Positions 20,451 through 29,157 of a stretch of DNA of 48,000 bases are shown in pieces. Source of the DNA: Magnetococcales bacterium DC0425bin3 (GTDB lineage Bacteria; Pseudomonadota; Magnetococcia; Magnetococcales; DC0425bin3); NCBI GenBank assembly GCA_002753665.1, contig PEAP01000012.1, forward strand, positions 1 through 48,000, in the 5' to 3' direction. How positions within the stretch are numbered: the stretch's first letter is position 1; each line of letters begins with the position of its first letter. The notes under the pieces were generated by a model. The model did no database searches, was not told where the DNA came from, and saw nothing but the letters and a program-made list of their open reading frames with translations. Both the position numbers and the translations under genes were made by a program.

Positions 20451-20523
20451 TACCATGAAAGTCGCGCAGCGGCTTTAGCATCGGTGGAGGCTGGAGGGAG
20501 GCCTCCCCCATCCATCGAAGTTA
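20451..20523 (-). repeat. Interspersed repeat, copy 5
   Basis: Full copy containing GGTGGAGGCTGGAGGGAGG and CCATCCATCGAAGTT, between the CorA-like gene and the pilin gene. Nothing else is recognisable in 20406-20640. Confidence 0.88.
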
Positions 20524-20652
20524 CATTGAACGGAGACGCCCTGCGTTTCGACGGAAGTCCGTTCCGCCAGGTCCACCGCGGTGGACCGGGAGAGGAGGGG
20601 GCTTTCGTTCCATCAATGGGGCTGCGGCCCCGGATTTCGAGGAGTACAGGTC

Positions 20653-21075
20653 ATGCGTATGCGCAGCAGCAGTCCTCCAATGCCAGCCCACCGGGCGGCA
20701 GAGGGCGGTTTCACCCTGATCGAACTGATCATGGTGATCGTCATCCTGGGCATCCTGGCGGCGGTGGCCATTCCGCGGTTCACCGACCTCTCCAGCGACG
20801 CCCGTGCGGCCTCGATACAGGGCGTGGCCGGCGGCATCGCCTCCGCCAACGCCACCAACGTGGCGGTCTGCTCCATCAGCAGCACCAACGCCAACTGCGT
20901 CACCGTGGACAACTGTCAGGACGGCTTCGCCCTGCTGGAAGGCGGCGCCACCACCATGGCCGGCTATGCCATCACCTCGGGCGCGGTCACCTCCGGCGGC
21001 TCGACCACCTGCACTGTCTACGACACCGCTTCCACCACCGTCACCGCCACCTTCACCATCACCGGCGTGCCCTGA
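20653..21075 (+). CDS. mshA: Type IV prepilin, MSHA-like major pilin
   Basis: A 140-residue prepilin. The leader ends at Gly19 and is followed by the class III signature FTLIELIMVIVILGILAAVA, with the conserved Glu at mature position +5. The mature protein is short (about 120 residues), Ala/Ser/Thr-rich, and has four cysteines (in CSISSTNANC, DNCQDG and TTCTVY). The ATG at 20653 follows GAGGAG. The 19-residue leader is longer than in most pilins. The likely assembly platform, mshI/I2/J, lies 11 kb upstream, so the locus is split. No prepilin peptidase or ATPase is near. Confidence 0.85.
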   Translation: MRMRSSSPPMPAHRAAEGGFTLIELIMVIVILGILAAVAIPRFTDLSSDARAASIQGVAGGIASANATNVAVCSISSTNANCVTVDNCQDGFALLEGGATTMAGYAITSGAVTSGGSTTCTVYDTASTTVTATFTITGVP

Positions 21076-21111
21076 GTCCCGATGGCTGCCTGCCCGATGG
21101 CTGCCTGATCA

Positions 21112-21170
21112 GTGACCGTGGAAGCCGGAAACCGGCTTCCTGGATGGGGGAGGGAGGCCTCCCCCATCCA
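21112..21170 (-). repeat. Interspersed repeat, copy 6 (tandem pair, first)
   Basis: Begins GTGACCGTGGAAGCCGG; hairpin GGAAGCCGG/CCGGCTTCC. It contains GGGAGGCCTCCC, a perfect 12-bp palindrome. It is followed head-to-tail by copy 7, with only the end CATCCA shared. Confidence 0.92.
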
Positions 21171-21238
21171 GTGACCGTGGAAGCCGGAAACCGGCTTCCA
21201 GGAGGGTGGAGGGAGGCCTCCCCCATCCATCAAAGTTC
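21171..21238 (-). repeat. Interspersed repeat, copy 7 (tandem pair, second)
   Basis: Nearly identical to copy 6 but with the full GGAGGGTGGAGGGAGG arm and the CCATCCATCAAAGTT end. This direct duplication gives clean element boundaries: the 5' end is GTGACCGTGGAAGCC and the 3' end is CATCCATCAAAGT. Confidence 0.92.
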
Positions 21239-21277
21239 GACCCAGGCCAGCACAGGCCAGCAACGGATCTCCCCTCC

Positions 21278-22870
<1,593 letters not shown>

Positions 22871-22892
22871 GTGTTCATGCGGGTTGCCACAG

Positions 22893-22927
22893 AAAAGATG
22901 TTCGAACAAGTTGTTCGAACATCTTTT
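22893..22927. terminator. Perfect 35-bp palindrome after prfC
   Basis: AAAAGATGTTCGAACAA and TTGTTCGAACATCTTTT are perfect 17-bp arms around a single G. As RNA it gives an A-tract hairpin followed by TTTT, so it could act as a bidirectional terminator of prfC. The near-zero spacer and AT-balanced arms also suit a protein-binding palindrome or the left edge of the following phage module. Confidence 0.5.
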
Positions 22928-22981
22928 CCCTGAACAAATCCCCCGTTCTTGCGCTAGACTCCGTCTACCCTGGTCATTGTC

Positions 22982-23045
22982 TTACCGATGAAAGTCACTC
23001 CGCAACTTTTATCGGTGGAGGGTGGAGGGAGGGGGTCTCCCTTCG
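22982..23045 (-). repeat. Interspersed repeat, copy 8
   Basis: Hairpin ACCGATGAAAGT/ACTTTTATCGGT with GGTGGAGGGTGGAGGGAGG. The TTTGATGG end is replaced by TCTCCCTTCGAG. It lies immediately left of the phage-like module. Confidence 0.85.
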
Positions 23046-23058
23046 AGCCTGATGGCCG

Positions 23059-23091
23059 GGCCTGACCGTGATCGCGGTCAGGCCTTTTTTT
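23059..23091 (+). terminator. Rho-independent terminator before the phage capsid gene
   Basis: GGCCTGACCG, loop TGATCG, CGGTCAGGCC, then seven T. Perfect 10-bp stem, 60 nt upstream of the capsid start. It would insulate the phage genes from prfC transcription, or is left over from a phage gene now lost. Confidence 0.88.
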
Positions 23092-23150
23092 CCTTTGGTG
23101 TCGGGAGATGACTTCTCGGCACGCCCTTTTCTTTACAGGAGTCTTATCGT

Positions 23151-24122
23151 ATGGCCAGTCCCAACCTGTCGGAAATCGCCACCACCACCCTGTTGCACCG
23201 CTCTGGGCAGTTGGCGGACAACGTCACCAAGCACAATGCCCTGCTGCATCGCCTCAAGGAGAAGTCGCGCATCCGCACCGTCACCGGCGGCGAGCGCATC
23301 GTCCAGGAGCTGGAGTATGCCCAGAACAGCACCTACAAGCGCTATTCCGGCTACGAGATCCTGGACATCAGCCCCAGCGACGTGTTCACCTCCGCCGAGT
23401 TCGACTGGAAGCAGGCGGCGGTGGCGGTGACCATCTCCGGCCTGGAACAGCTCAAGAACGCCGGCAACGAGCGGCAGATCGACCTGCTGGAATCCCGCAT
23501 CAACAACGCCGAGCGGACCCTGGTCAACAACCTGGCTGCCGATGTCTACAGCGACGGCACCGCCGATGGCGGCAAGCAGATCGGCGGTCTCCAGGCCCTG
23601 GTGCCCGACGATCCCACCGTGGGCACCGTGGGGGGCATCAACCGCGCCAGCTGGTCGTTCTGGCGGCCGGTCAAGTTCTCCGGCGCCACCGATGGCGGCG
23701 CGGCGGTGAGCCAAAGCACCATCCAGAACTACATGGACCGCCTCTGGATCCAGCTGGTGCGGGGTCCGGACCAGCCGGACCTGGTGGTGGCCGACAACAC
23801 CTTCTATCAATACTACCTGTCCAGCCTGCAGGCCATCCAGCGGGTCACCGACTCCAAGATGGCCGACGCCGGGTTCGCGTCGCTCAAGTTCATGTCCGCC
23901 GATGTGGTGTTCGACGGCGGCTTCGGCGACAACGCTCCGGTCAACCACATGTATTTTCTCAACACCCAGTACCTCCACTTCCGGCCCCACAAGGACCGCA
24001 ACATGGCGCCCCTGGACCCCGACCGCTTCGCCACCAACCAGGACGCCCTGGTCAAGCTGATCGGCTGGGCCGGCAACATGACCGTCAGCAACAGCCGTCT
24101 GCAGGGCGTCCTCATCGCCTGA
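23151..24122 (+). CDS. Phage major capsid protein
   Basis: A 323-residue protein of the HK97-fold capsid class found in short-tailed phages of Proteobacteria. It has a helical N-terminus (NLSEIATTTLLHRSGQLADN), a beta-rich middle (VQELEYAQNSTYKRYSGYE; DVFTSAEFDWKQAAVAVTIS), SRINNAERTLVNNLAADVYS and a C-terminal domain with DLVVADNTFYQYYLSSLQ and TQYLHFRPHKDRNM. No scaffolding or protease gene is adjacent. The ATG at 23151 has AGGAG 9 nt upstream. It looks intact. Confidence 0.78.
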   Translation: MASPNLSEIATTTLLHRSGQLADNVTKHNALLHRLKEKSRIRTVTGGERIVQELEYAQNSTYKRYSGYEILDISPSDVFTSAEFDWKQAAVAVTISGLEQLKNAGNERQIDLLESRINNAERTLVNNLAADVYSDGTADGGKQIGGLQALVPDDPTVGTVGGINRASWSFWRPVKFSGATDGGAAVSQSTIQNYMDRLWIQLVRGPDQPDLVVADNTFYQYYLSSLQAIQRVTDSKMADAGFASLKFMSADVVFDGGFGDNAPVNHMYFLNTQYLHFRPHKDRNMAPLDPDRFATNQDALVKLIGWAGNMTVSNSRLQGVLIA

Positions 24123-24136
24123 AAGGAGACGAAACC

Positions 24137-24383
24137 ATGAGCCATTCCGCTTCCGGACGCCTCGGCGTCGATCTGTCCGCCACCGCCACCACCTCCGATT
24201 TCCCCCTGGGTTGCCGGGAGGAGTCGGGCGACGGCTGACACCTCGGTCACCCCCGGCGCCCTGGACGACGACGCCACCAATCAGACCCGCATCGAGGAGG
24301 GCCTCAGCGCCAGCGCCGCCGCCGGTGGCAGCGGCGGAGCCGTGGCCTTGATGGCCACCGCGCCCCGTTCCACCACCTTCTGA
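24137..24383 (+). pseudogene. Frameshifted small phage gene after capsid
   Basis: ATG at 24137 follows AAAGGAGAC, a strong ribosome-binding site, and encodes MSHSASGRLGVDLSATATTS and DFPLG, then stops at 24236. In the +1 frame a coherent peptide continues (ADTSVTPGALDDDATNQTRI through VALMATAPRSTTF) to a stop at 24381. Two protein-like halves in different frames suggest one original gene broken by an indel or internal deletion near 24205-24240. The N-terminal pattern is common for a small protein next to capsid genes, but no function is known to me. Confidence 0.6.
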
Positions 24384-24459
24384 CCCTTCACCCTCTGTCA
24401 CTGCCGGGACGGGCCTGGCCCGTCCCGGCATCGCGTTCATTCTTCAGGAGCAACCAGCC

Positions 24460-25140
24460 ATGACCCAGTTCGCCAGCGCCACCGTCACCGGTGGTCAGGG
24501 GGTCTCCCATGGCGGAGACCATCAGTTGCATGTGGAGTTCTTCAATCAGGCGGTCCACAACCCGCACAAATCCGAACAGGAAGGGCGACCGATCTTCGAG
24601 GACCGGGCCTATGTCCGCATCGTCACGCCCGGGTCCCGGGACGAGGTGGTGCGTCCCGTCACCCTGGCCGATCAGCAGCGCTTCGTCCGCCAGTGGGAGC
24701 GGTTCCAGAAGCTGGGCGCCCAGTCCCTGGAGGGCACCCCCCTGGAACAATGGCCGGCCCTGGGGGTCGGTCAGGTGGCGGAATTCAAGGCCCAGAACAT
24801 CTTTACCGTGGAGCAGTTGGCCAGCCTGTCGGATACCGGCATCGCCAACCTGGGCCTGGGTGGCCGGGAATGGACCGCCCGGGCCCGGGCCTTTCTCGAT
24901 CAGGCCAGCCACAACGCCGGCGGCGAGCGCCTGGCGGCGGAGAACGTGCGCCTGCGGGACGAGGTGCAGCGCCTGGAGCGGCGTCTGGACGAACTGGCCA
25001 CCGCCCTGATCCCCCCGGTCACCACCGCGGCCCAGGAGGTTCCGGATCCGGACCTCGCGGAAGAAACCGCCTTCGGCCTGCCGGAATCGGCCCCGGTGCA
25101 ACCGTCCATTCGCAAGAGCCAGCGGCGGCGGAGCGCCTGA
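24460..25140 (+). CDS. Phage structural-module protein with a coiled coil, unknown
   Basis: A 226-residue protein of unknown role between capsid and adaptor genes. The N-terminal 80 residues are beta-like (HQLHVEFFNQAVHNPHKSEQ and RAYVRIVTPGSRDEV). A helix-hairpin-helix-like stretch follows (LGVGQVAEFKAQNIFTVEQL onward, about 100-145), then a coiled coil (about 152-180) and a basic C-terminus (SIRKSQRRRSA). AGGAG precedes the ATG, and the stop is one base before the adaptor gene. Gene order suggests a head or head-completion accessory protein. Confidence 0.65.
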   Translation: MTQFASATVTGGQGVSHGGDHQLHVEFFNQAVHNPHKSEQEGRPIFEDRAYVRIVTPGSRDEVVRPVTLADQQRFVRQWERFQKLGAQSLEGTPLEQWPALGVGQVAEFKAQNIFTVEQLASLSDTGIANLGLGGREWTARARAFLDQASHNAGGERLAAENVRLRDEVQRLERRLDELATALIPPVTTAAQEVPDPDLAEETAFGLPESAPVQPSIRKSQRRRSA

Positions 25141-25141
25141 C

Positions 25142-25843
25142 ATGTCCCTGCTCACCATGCTTCAGGAGGCCGCCGACCTCATCGGCGTGCCCCGCCCCCC
25201 CGGGGTGGTGGCCGCCACCGATCAGACCGTGCGCTCCCTGCTGAGCCTGGCCCGGGTGGAGGGCCGCCTGCTGGCCGCCCGGGGGGCCTGGCAGGGGCTG
25301 GTGGCCGAGGCGGTGGTGACCATGGTCCCGGGGCTTGGGGACTACTCCCTGTCCGCCATCGCCGCCGATTTCGATCGCATCATTCCCGAATCGGTCTGGA
25401 ACCGCACCACCAACCGCCCCCTCACCGGTCCCCTGTCCAGCCGCCAGTGGCAGGCCCTGAAAGGGCAGGGGCTCGCCCCCCCGGCCGAGGGGTGTTACCG
25501 GATCATGGGCGGTGGATTCCATGTCCATCCCCTGCCGGTGGCGGTGGAGCAGATCGCCTTTGAGTACCTGTCGGCCAACTGGTGTACCAGCGCCGCCGGG
25601 GTTGGCCAGTCCACCTGGCTTGCCGACAGCGACCAGGGCGTATTGCCCGAGGGCCTGATGTCCCTGGGGGTGGTATGGCGCTTCAAGAAGGCCAAGGGTT
25701 TCGAGTGGCAGGCGGACTTCAAGGAGTACGAAGACCGGGTGCATCACGCCCTGGCCCAGAGCGGCGGCGCCCCGTCCCTCTCCATCACCGGGCATACCCT
25801 GCCCGGCCCCCTCGGCCGGCCCCGGGTGGGCGTGGTGGGGTAA
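25142..25843 (+). CDS. Phage head-tail adaptor protein (gp11-like)
   Basis: A 233-residue protein with the layout of podovirus adaptor or tail-tubular-A proteins: helical N-terminus (TMLQEAADLIGVPRPPGVV), DRIIPESVWNRTTNRPLTGP, a beta region (YRIMGGGFHVHPLP; QIAFEYLSANWC) and the helical end GVVWRFKKAKGFEWQADFKE. Adaptors join the portal to the tail nozzle. The start is one base after the previous stop, suggesting coupled translation. The partner portal gene is not in the window. Confidence 0.72.
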   Translation: MSLLTMLQEAADLIGVPRPPGVVAATDQTVRSLLSLARVEGRLLAARGAWQGLVAEAVVTMVPGLGDYSLSAIAADFDRIIPESVWNRTTNRPLTGPLSSRQWQALKGQGLAPPAEGCYRIMGGGFHVHPLPVAVEQIAFEYLSANWCTSAAGVGQSTWLADSDQGVLPEGLMSLGVVWRFKKAKGFEWQADFKEYEDRVHHALAQSGGAPSLSITGHTLPGPLGRPRVGVVG

Positions 25844-25896
25844 CGGTAACAGCGTAAGTTGATGATTCTTATCGATCGAAATCAGGAGAATTCAAA

Positions 25897-26381
25897 ATGG
25901 GTAGACAAGGTTTGTTTGGTGACGTAGGCTTCGACTGCCGTGCAGACAGCGGTTCCGGGTTGGAAGATCCCCATGAGCGGGAAAGAAGGGCGCAGCGGGC
26001 CTATGAAGAAGCAGAGAGGCGTTGCCCGGCATCACCTCCCTATGGGGGAATCCAACGTATGGGGACTACGCTGGATGGCCCTCCGTGTTCCACTGCAATC
26101 AACGCGGGTGGCAAGAGCAGGGGTTCACCCCATCCCCTGATCGACCGGCTGCCGAGTGCTTTTATGATGGACAGGATCGCCTGATCGATAGGAATCATCC
26201 TTATGCCGGCTGCAAAGGCACACCAAATCAGTACCCAAGCTACGATCCGCGCCACATTTATCCTGACAAAGGAGGGATGGTCGAACGATTCAAGGAGTCG
26301 ACGACCGCGACTGCCCGATACCGCAAAGACCATCAACAGCCGCCAACGGTGCTGGATCACATCATGAAGTTGTTCCGATGA
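25897..26381 (+). pseudogene. Probable frameshifted hypothetical phage gene
   Basis: ATG at 25897 has AGGAG 9-12 nt upstream and encodes MGRQGLFGDVGFDCRADSGS and a charged helix (EDPHERERRAQRAYEEAE), after which the frame becomes poor. From about 26007 another frame (a -1 shift) reads REALPGITSLWGNPTYGDYA and on through NHPYAGCKGTPNQYPSYDPR to a stop at 26379. The later frame looks protein-like (Trp, Tyr, Cys and Pro-Tyr motifs). The shift falls in a purine-rich GAAGAAGCAGAGAGG. A single-base indel or a sequencing error would explain it. Family not recognised. Confidence 0.5.
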
Positions 26382-26436
26382 TAGATCATGTCAACAGGGA
26401 CGGCTCCAGCCGTCCCTCGACTTCAGGGGTGTGTGC

Positions 26437-26745
26437 ATGAAAATGGCCTGTGATCATCTTTATTGTGGAGTTCTGTTGATTGTATTGATTCATGTCTTTG
26501 TGTTTATTTTTCTTATTGTATTTTCTGTTATTATATTGTTATTTTTTCCGGAAACAAAACATTTTGCGCTGGCGTCTGTTATGTATTTGTTTGTTTTTGG
26601 GTATGCTTAGTTGATTTACAGTATTCCTGTTTTGTTTCTGATTGCATGGCAACGAAAATGGCACTGTTTTGTTGGGTACTGTCTTGGCTTTCTGGTGTTC
26701 TATGTGGCCAATGTGATGTTCATCGTGACCGTTGGTGGTGCATGA
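26437..26745 (+). pseudogene. AT-rich small membrane protein gene with an in-frame TAG
   Basis: A frame from ATG at 26437 (AGGGG 7 nt upstream) encodes two hydrophobic helices (GVLLIVLIHVFVFIFLIVFS and HFALASVMYLFVFGYA) and meets TAG at 26608-26610. The same frame continues from 26611 with two more (LIYSIPVLFLIAW; CLGFLVFYVANVMFIVTVG) to a TGA at 26743. Together they make a 102-residue, four-helix protein with one internal amber codon; the first part alone is 57 residues. Base composition is far more AT-rich than the neighbours, which indicates recent acquisition. It could be a nonsense-mutated gene, two small proteins, or read-through. Family not recognised. Confidence 0.55.
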
Positions 26746-26754
26746 TTTGGCCCT

Positions 26755-26822
26755 GACTTTCGATGGATGGGAGATACCTCCCTCCACCCTCCACCGATGA
26801 AAGCCGGGAACCGGCTTTCACG
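26755..26822 (+). repeat. Interspersed repeat, copy 9
   Basis: Begins TGACTTTCGATGGATGG 9 nt after the stop of the AT-rich membrane gene and ends in the hairpin GAAAGCCGG/CCGGCTTTC. The copy sits inside the phage module, so the element reached it after, or together with, the phage DNA. Confidence 0.9.
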
Positions 26823-26850
26823 AAAAAAGCTCCCCCCGGGGAGCTTTTTT
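26823..26850. terminator. Bidirectional Rho-independent terminator
   Basis: A6-GCTCCCC-CC-GGGGAGC-T6, a perfect symmetric hairpin abutting repeat copy 9 and 32 nt before the nozzle-like gene. Confidence 0.93.
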
Positions 26851-26881
26851 CGTTTTCACCCTCGACCAGGGAGATACCGCC

Positions 26882-28372
26882 ATGGCCAACAGCCAGGCAA
26901 CGATGCCCGCCCCCATCGGCGGGTGGAATGCCCGGGACGATCACGGGGCGATGCCGTCCAATCAGGCCATTGTCCTGGACAACTGGTTTCCCCAGACCTC
27001 CTGGGTCGGTTTGCGGCGGGGGTTCGCGCCCCATGCCACCGGACTGCCGGGGGCGGTGGAAACCCTGATGTCCTATTCCAGCGGCGGCACCGAAAAGCTG
27101 CTGGCCGCCAGCGGCGGCACGATCTTCGAGGTGACCGCATCGGGAGCGGTGGGAGCGCCGCTGGCCAGCGGTCTGACCTCCAACCGCTGGCAGAGCGTGC
27201 AGTTCCGCGGCTCCCTCATCGCGGTCAACGGCGCCGACAGCCCCAGCCGTTTCGACGGCAGCGCCTGGACCCCCACCGCCTTCGACGGCACCGGCCTGGA
27301 TCCCACCCGCCTGATCCAGGTCAACGTGTTCAAGTCCCGGCTGTTTCTGGTGGAGAAGGACTGCGCCAACTACTGGTTCGCCCCGGTCAACTACATCGCC
27401 GGCACCCTCTCCAAGGTGGATCTCTCCAGCCTGGCCCCCCACGGCGGCGTGCTGGTCGCCATGGCCACCTGGAGCCGGGACGGCGGGGCCGGCCAGGACG
27501 ATCTGGCGGTGTTCCTCATGTCCGGCGGCGACGTGATCGTCTACGCCGGCACCGACCCGGGGGATGCGGCCAACTGGTCCCTCACCGGGGTGTTCCACCT
27601 GGGCAATCCCATCGGCCGCCGCTGCTTCTTCAAGCTGGGCTCCGACGTGGTGATCATCACCCAGGACGGCTATGTGCCCCTGTCCCGCCTGCTGCCCACC
27701 GGGCGCTCGGAACCCCGGCTGGCCCTGTCGGACGCCATCTCCGGCGCGGTGGCCGAGGCGGCCCGCAACTTCGGCCATGAATTCGGCTGGCAGCCCATCC
27801 TCTATCCCCGGGGCAACTTCGGGCTGTTCAACGTGCCCCGGGGGGGTGGGGTCTTCCATCAGCATGTGATCAACACCATCACCCTGGCCTGGTGCCGCTT
27901 CACCGGTCTCAACGGCCACTGCTGGGCGGTCCATGGCGAACGGCTGTACTTCGGCGATTCCGATGGCCGGGTCTGCCAGGCCGATACCGGCAAGGACGAC
28001 GCCGGCGCCGACATCGCCGCCGATGGCAAGACCTCGTTCCAGTCCTTCGGCAGCTCCGCCATCAAGCGCTTCACCCTGGTGCGCCCGGTGCTGGCCGCCG
28101 ACGGCGCCCTGCAGGTCTCCCTGGGGCTGGATGTGGACTACCACGACAAACCCATCACCTACGATCCCAGCCCGGCCACCTCCGGGGCCGCCCAGTGGGA
28201 TGTGTCCGCCTGGGACGAATTTCCCTGGAGCGCCGTGACCCCCATCACCGCCTGGCGCTCCGTGGTGGGGGTGGGCAGCAACTGCGCGGTGCGGGTGCGC
28301 ACCGCCACCCGGCTGGAAGGCGTGCGCTGGCACGCCCTGGACATCCGTTTCGAACTGGGGAGCGGCCTGTGA
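26882..28372 (+). CDS. Phage tail nozzle-like protein (tail tubular B/gp12-like)
   Basis: A 496-residue, beta-rich protein starting MPAPIGGWNARDDHGAMPSN, a start frequently seen in podovirus tail proteins encoded between the adaptor and the fibre. Repeated beta segments (IFEVTASGAVGAPLASGL; RWQSVQFRGSLIAVNG; LFLVEKDCANYWFAPV; GVLVAMATWSRDGG) suggest a propeller-like nozzle. The ATG follows AGGGAGA. The stop overlaps the next start as GTGA. Function is inferred from gene order and fold impression. Confidence 0.6.
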   Translation: MANSQATMPAPIGGWNARDDHGAMPSNQAIVLDNWFPQTSWVGLRRGFAPHATGLPGAVETLMSYSSGGTEKLLAASGGTIFEVTASGAVGAPLASGLTSNRWQSVQFRGSLIAVNGADSPSRFDGSAWTPTAFDGTGLDPTRLIQVNVFKSRLFLVEKDCANYWFAPVNYIAGTLSKVDLSSLAPHGGVLVAMATWSRDGGAGQDDLAVFLMSGGDVIVYAGTDPGDAANWSLTGVFHLGNPIGRRCFFKLGSDVVIITQDGYVPLSRLLPTGRSEPRLALSDAISGAVAEAARNFGHEFGWQPILYPRGNFGLFNVPRGGGVFHQHVINTITLAWCRFTGLNGHCWAVHGERLYFGDSDGRVCQADTGKDDAGADIAADGKTSFQSFGSSAIKRFTLVRPVLAADGALQVSLGLDVDYHDKPITYDPSPATSGAAQWDVSAWDEFPWSAVTPITAWRSVVGVGSNCAVRVRTATRLEGVRWHALDIRFELGSGL

Positions 28373-29157
28373 ACAATCGCCTGGTCTATCACCTGCCCCA
28401 CCTCGTGGGTCCCTGGGTCCTGGCCCAGGTGCCGGAACTGACCGGCCTGGAACACACCGCCGCCATCGGCGTGGCCCGGGGCGACCGGCTGCTGGCCGGG
28501 GTGGTCTACAGCAACTGGCGGCGGATCGATCTGGAAATGACCGTGGCCGCCCGGGGCCGGCACTGGTGTACCCCCGCCATTCTCCAGGGCCTGTTCCATT
28601 ACCCCTTCGTGCAGTTGGGCTGCCGCCGGGTCACGGCGGTGACCGCGGCCGACAATCGGACGGCCCGGCGTTTCCTGACCCGGATCGGCTTCCGGCTGGA
28701 AGGCCTCTGCCGCCAGGGCCTCGACAGCGGTCAGGACGCCCTCATCCACGGCATGCTGGCCGGCGAGTGTCGCTGGCTGATGCCATCGCCTTGCCGGCGC
28801 AAACGTGCCGGCGACCAAATCGGAAGGAGACAGTCATGCCCTTTGACGGCAACGGGACCTTCAATCGGGTCCATAATTGGGAGGCCGACAAGGCCCAGGG
28901 ACTCTACATCAGCGCTGCCCGCATGGACGAGGAACTCGACGGCTTCGCCACCGGCCTCACCCAGTGCCTCACCCGGGGCGGCCAATCACCGCCCACCACC
29001 GACCTGCCCATGGCCGGCCAGCGCCACACCGGAGTGGGCAACGCCAGCGCCCGCACCCACTATGCCGCCGTGGGGCAGGTGCAGGACAACGCTTTCACCT
29101 ACGCCCCCGACACCGGCAGCGCCAACGCCTGTGTCATCGGCCTGTCTCCCGCCGTGA
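28369..29157 (+). CDS. GNAT-like phage protein with lost stop codon
   Basis: GTG at 28369 overlaps the preceding TGA. The first ~137 residues form a GNAT-acetyltransferase-like domain: AAIGVARGDRLLAGVVYSNW, the helix GLFHYPFVQLGCRRVTA, then AADNRTARRFLTRIGFRLEG, typical of the acetyl-CoA-binding and closing segments, ending near GECRWL. After that the frame has no stop until 29157, overlapping the fibre gene by 322 nt out of frame with Pro/Ser/Ala-rich translation. A small indel near 28780-28800 probably removed the original stop; a TGA lies in another frame at that point. GNAT genes at this position are common in such phages; the substrate is unknown. Confidence 0.6.
   Translation: MNNRLVYHLPHLVGPWVLAQVPELTGLEHTAAIGVARGDRLLAGVVYSNWRRIDLEMTVAARGRHWCTPAILQGLFHYPFVQLGCRRVTAVTAADNRTARRFLTRIGFRLEGLCRQGLDSGQDALIHGMLAGECRWLMPSPCRRKRAGDQIGRRQSCPLTATGPSIGSIIGRPTRPRDSTSALPAWTRNSTASPPASPSASPGAANHRPPPTCPWPASATPEWATPAPAPTMPPWGRCRTTLSPTPPTPAAPTPVSSACLPP

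Noticed and set aside
22893-22927. LexA box
   Set aside because: The palindrome contains GAAC-N5-GTTC, not the N4 spacing or other recognised SOS forms, and no SOS gene is adjacent.
26463-26756. 97-residue Cys/Val-rich frame in the AT-rich island
   Set aside because: The neighbouring frame (26437-26745) has a clear helix pattern and a better ribosome-binding site; this one looks like its shadow.
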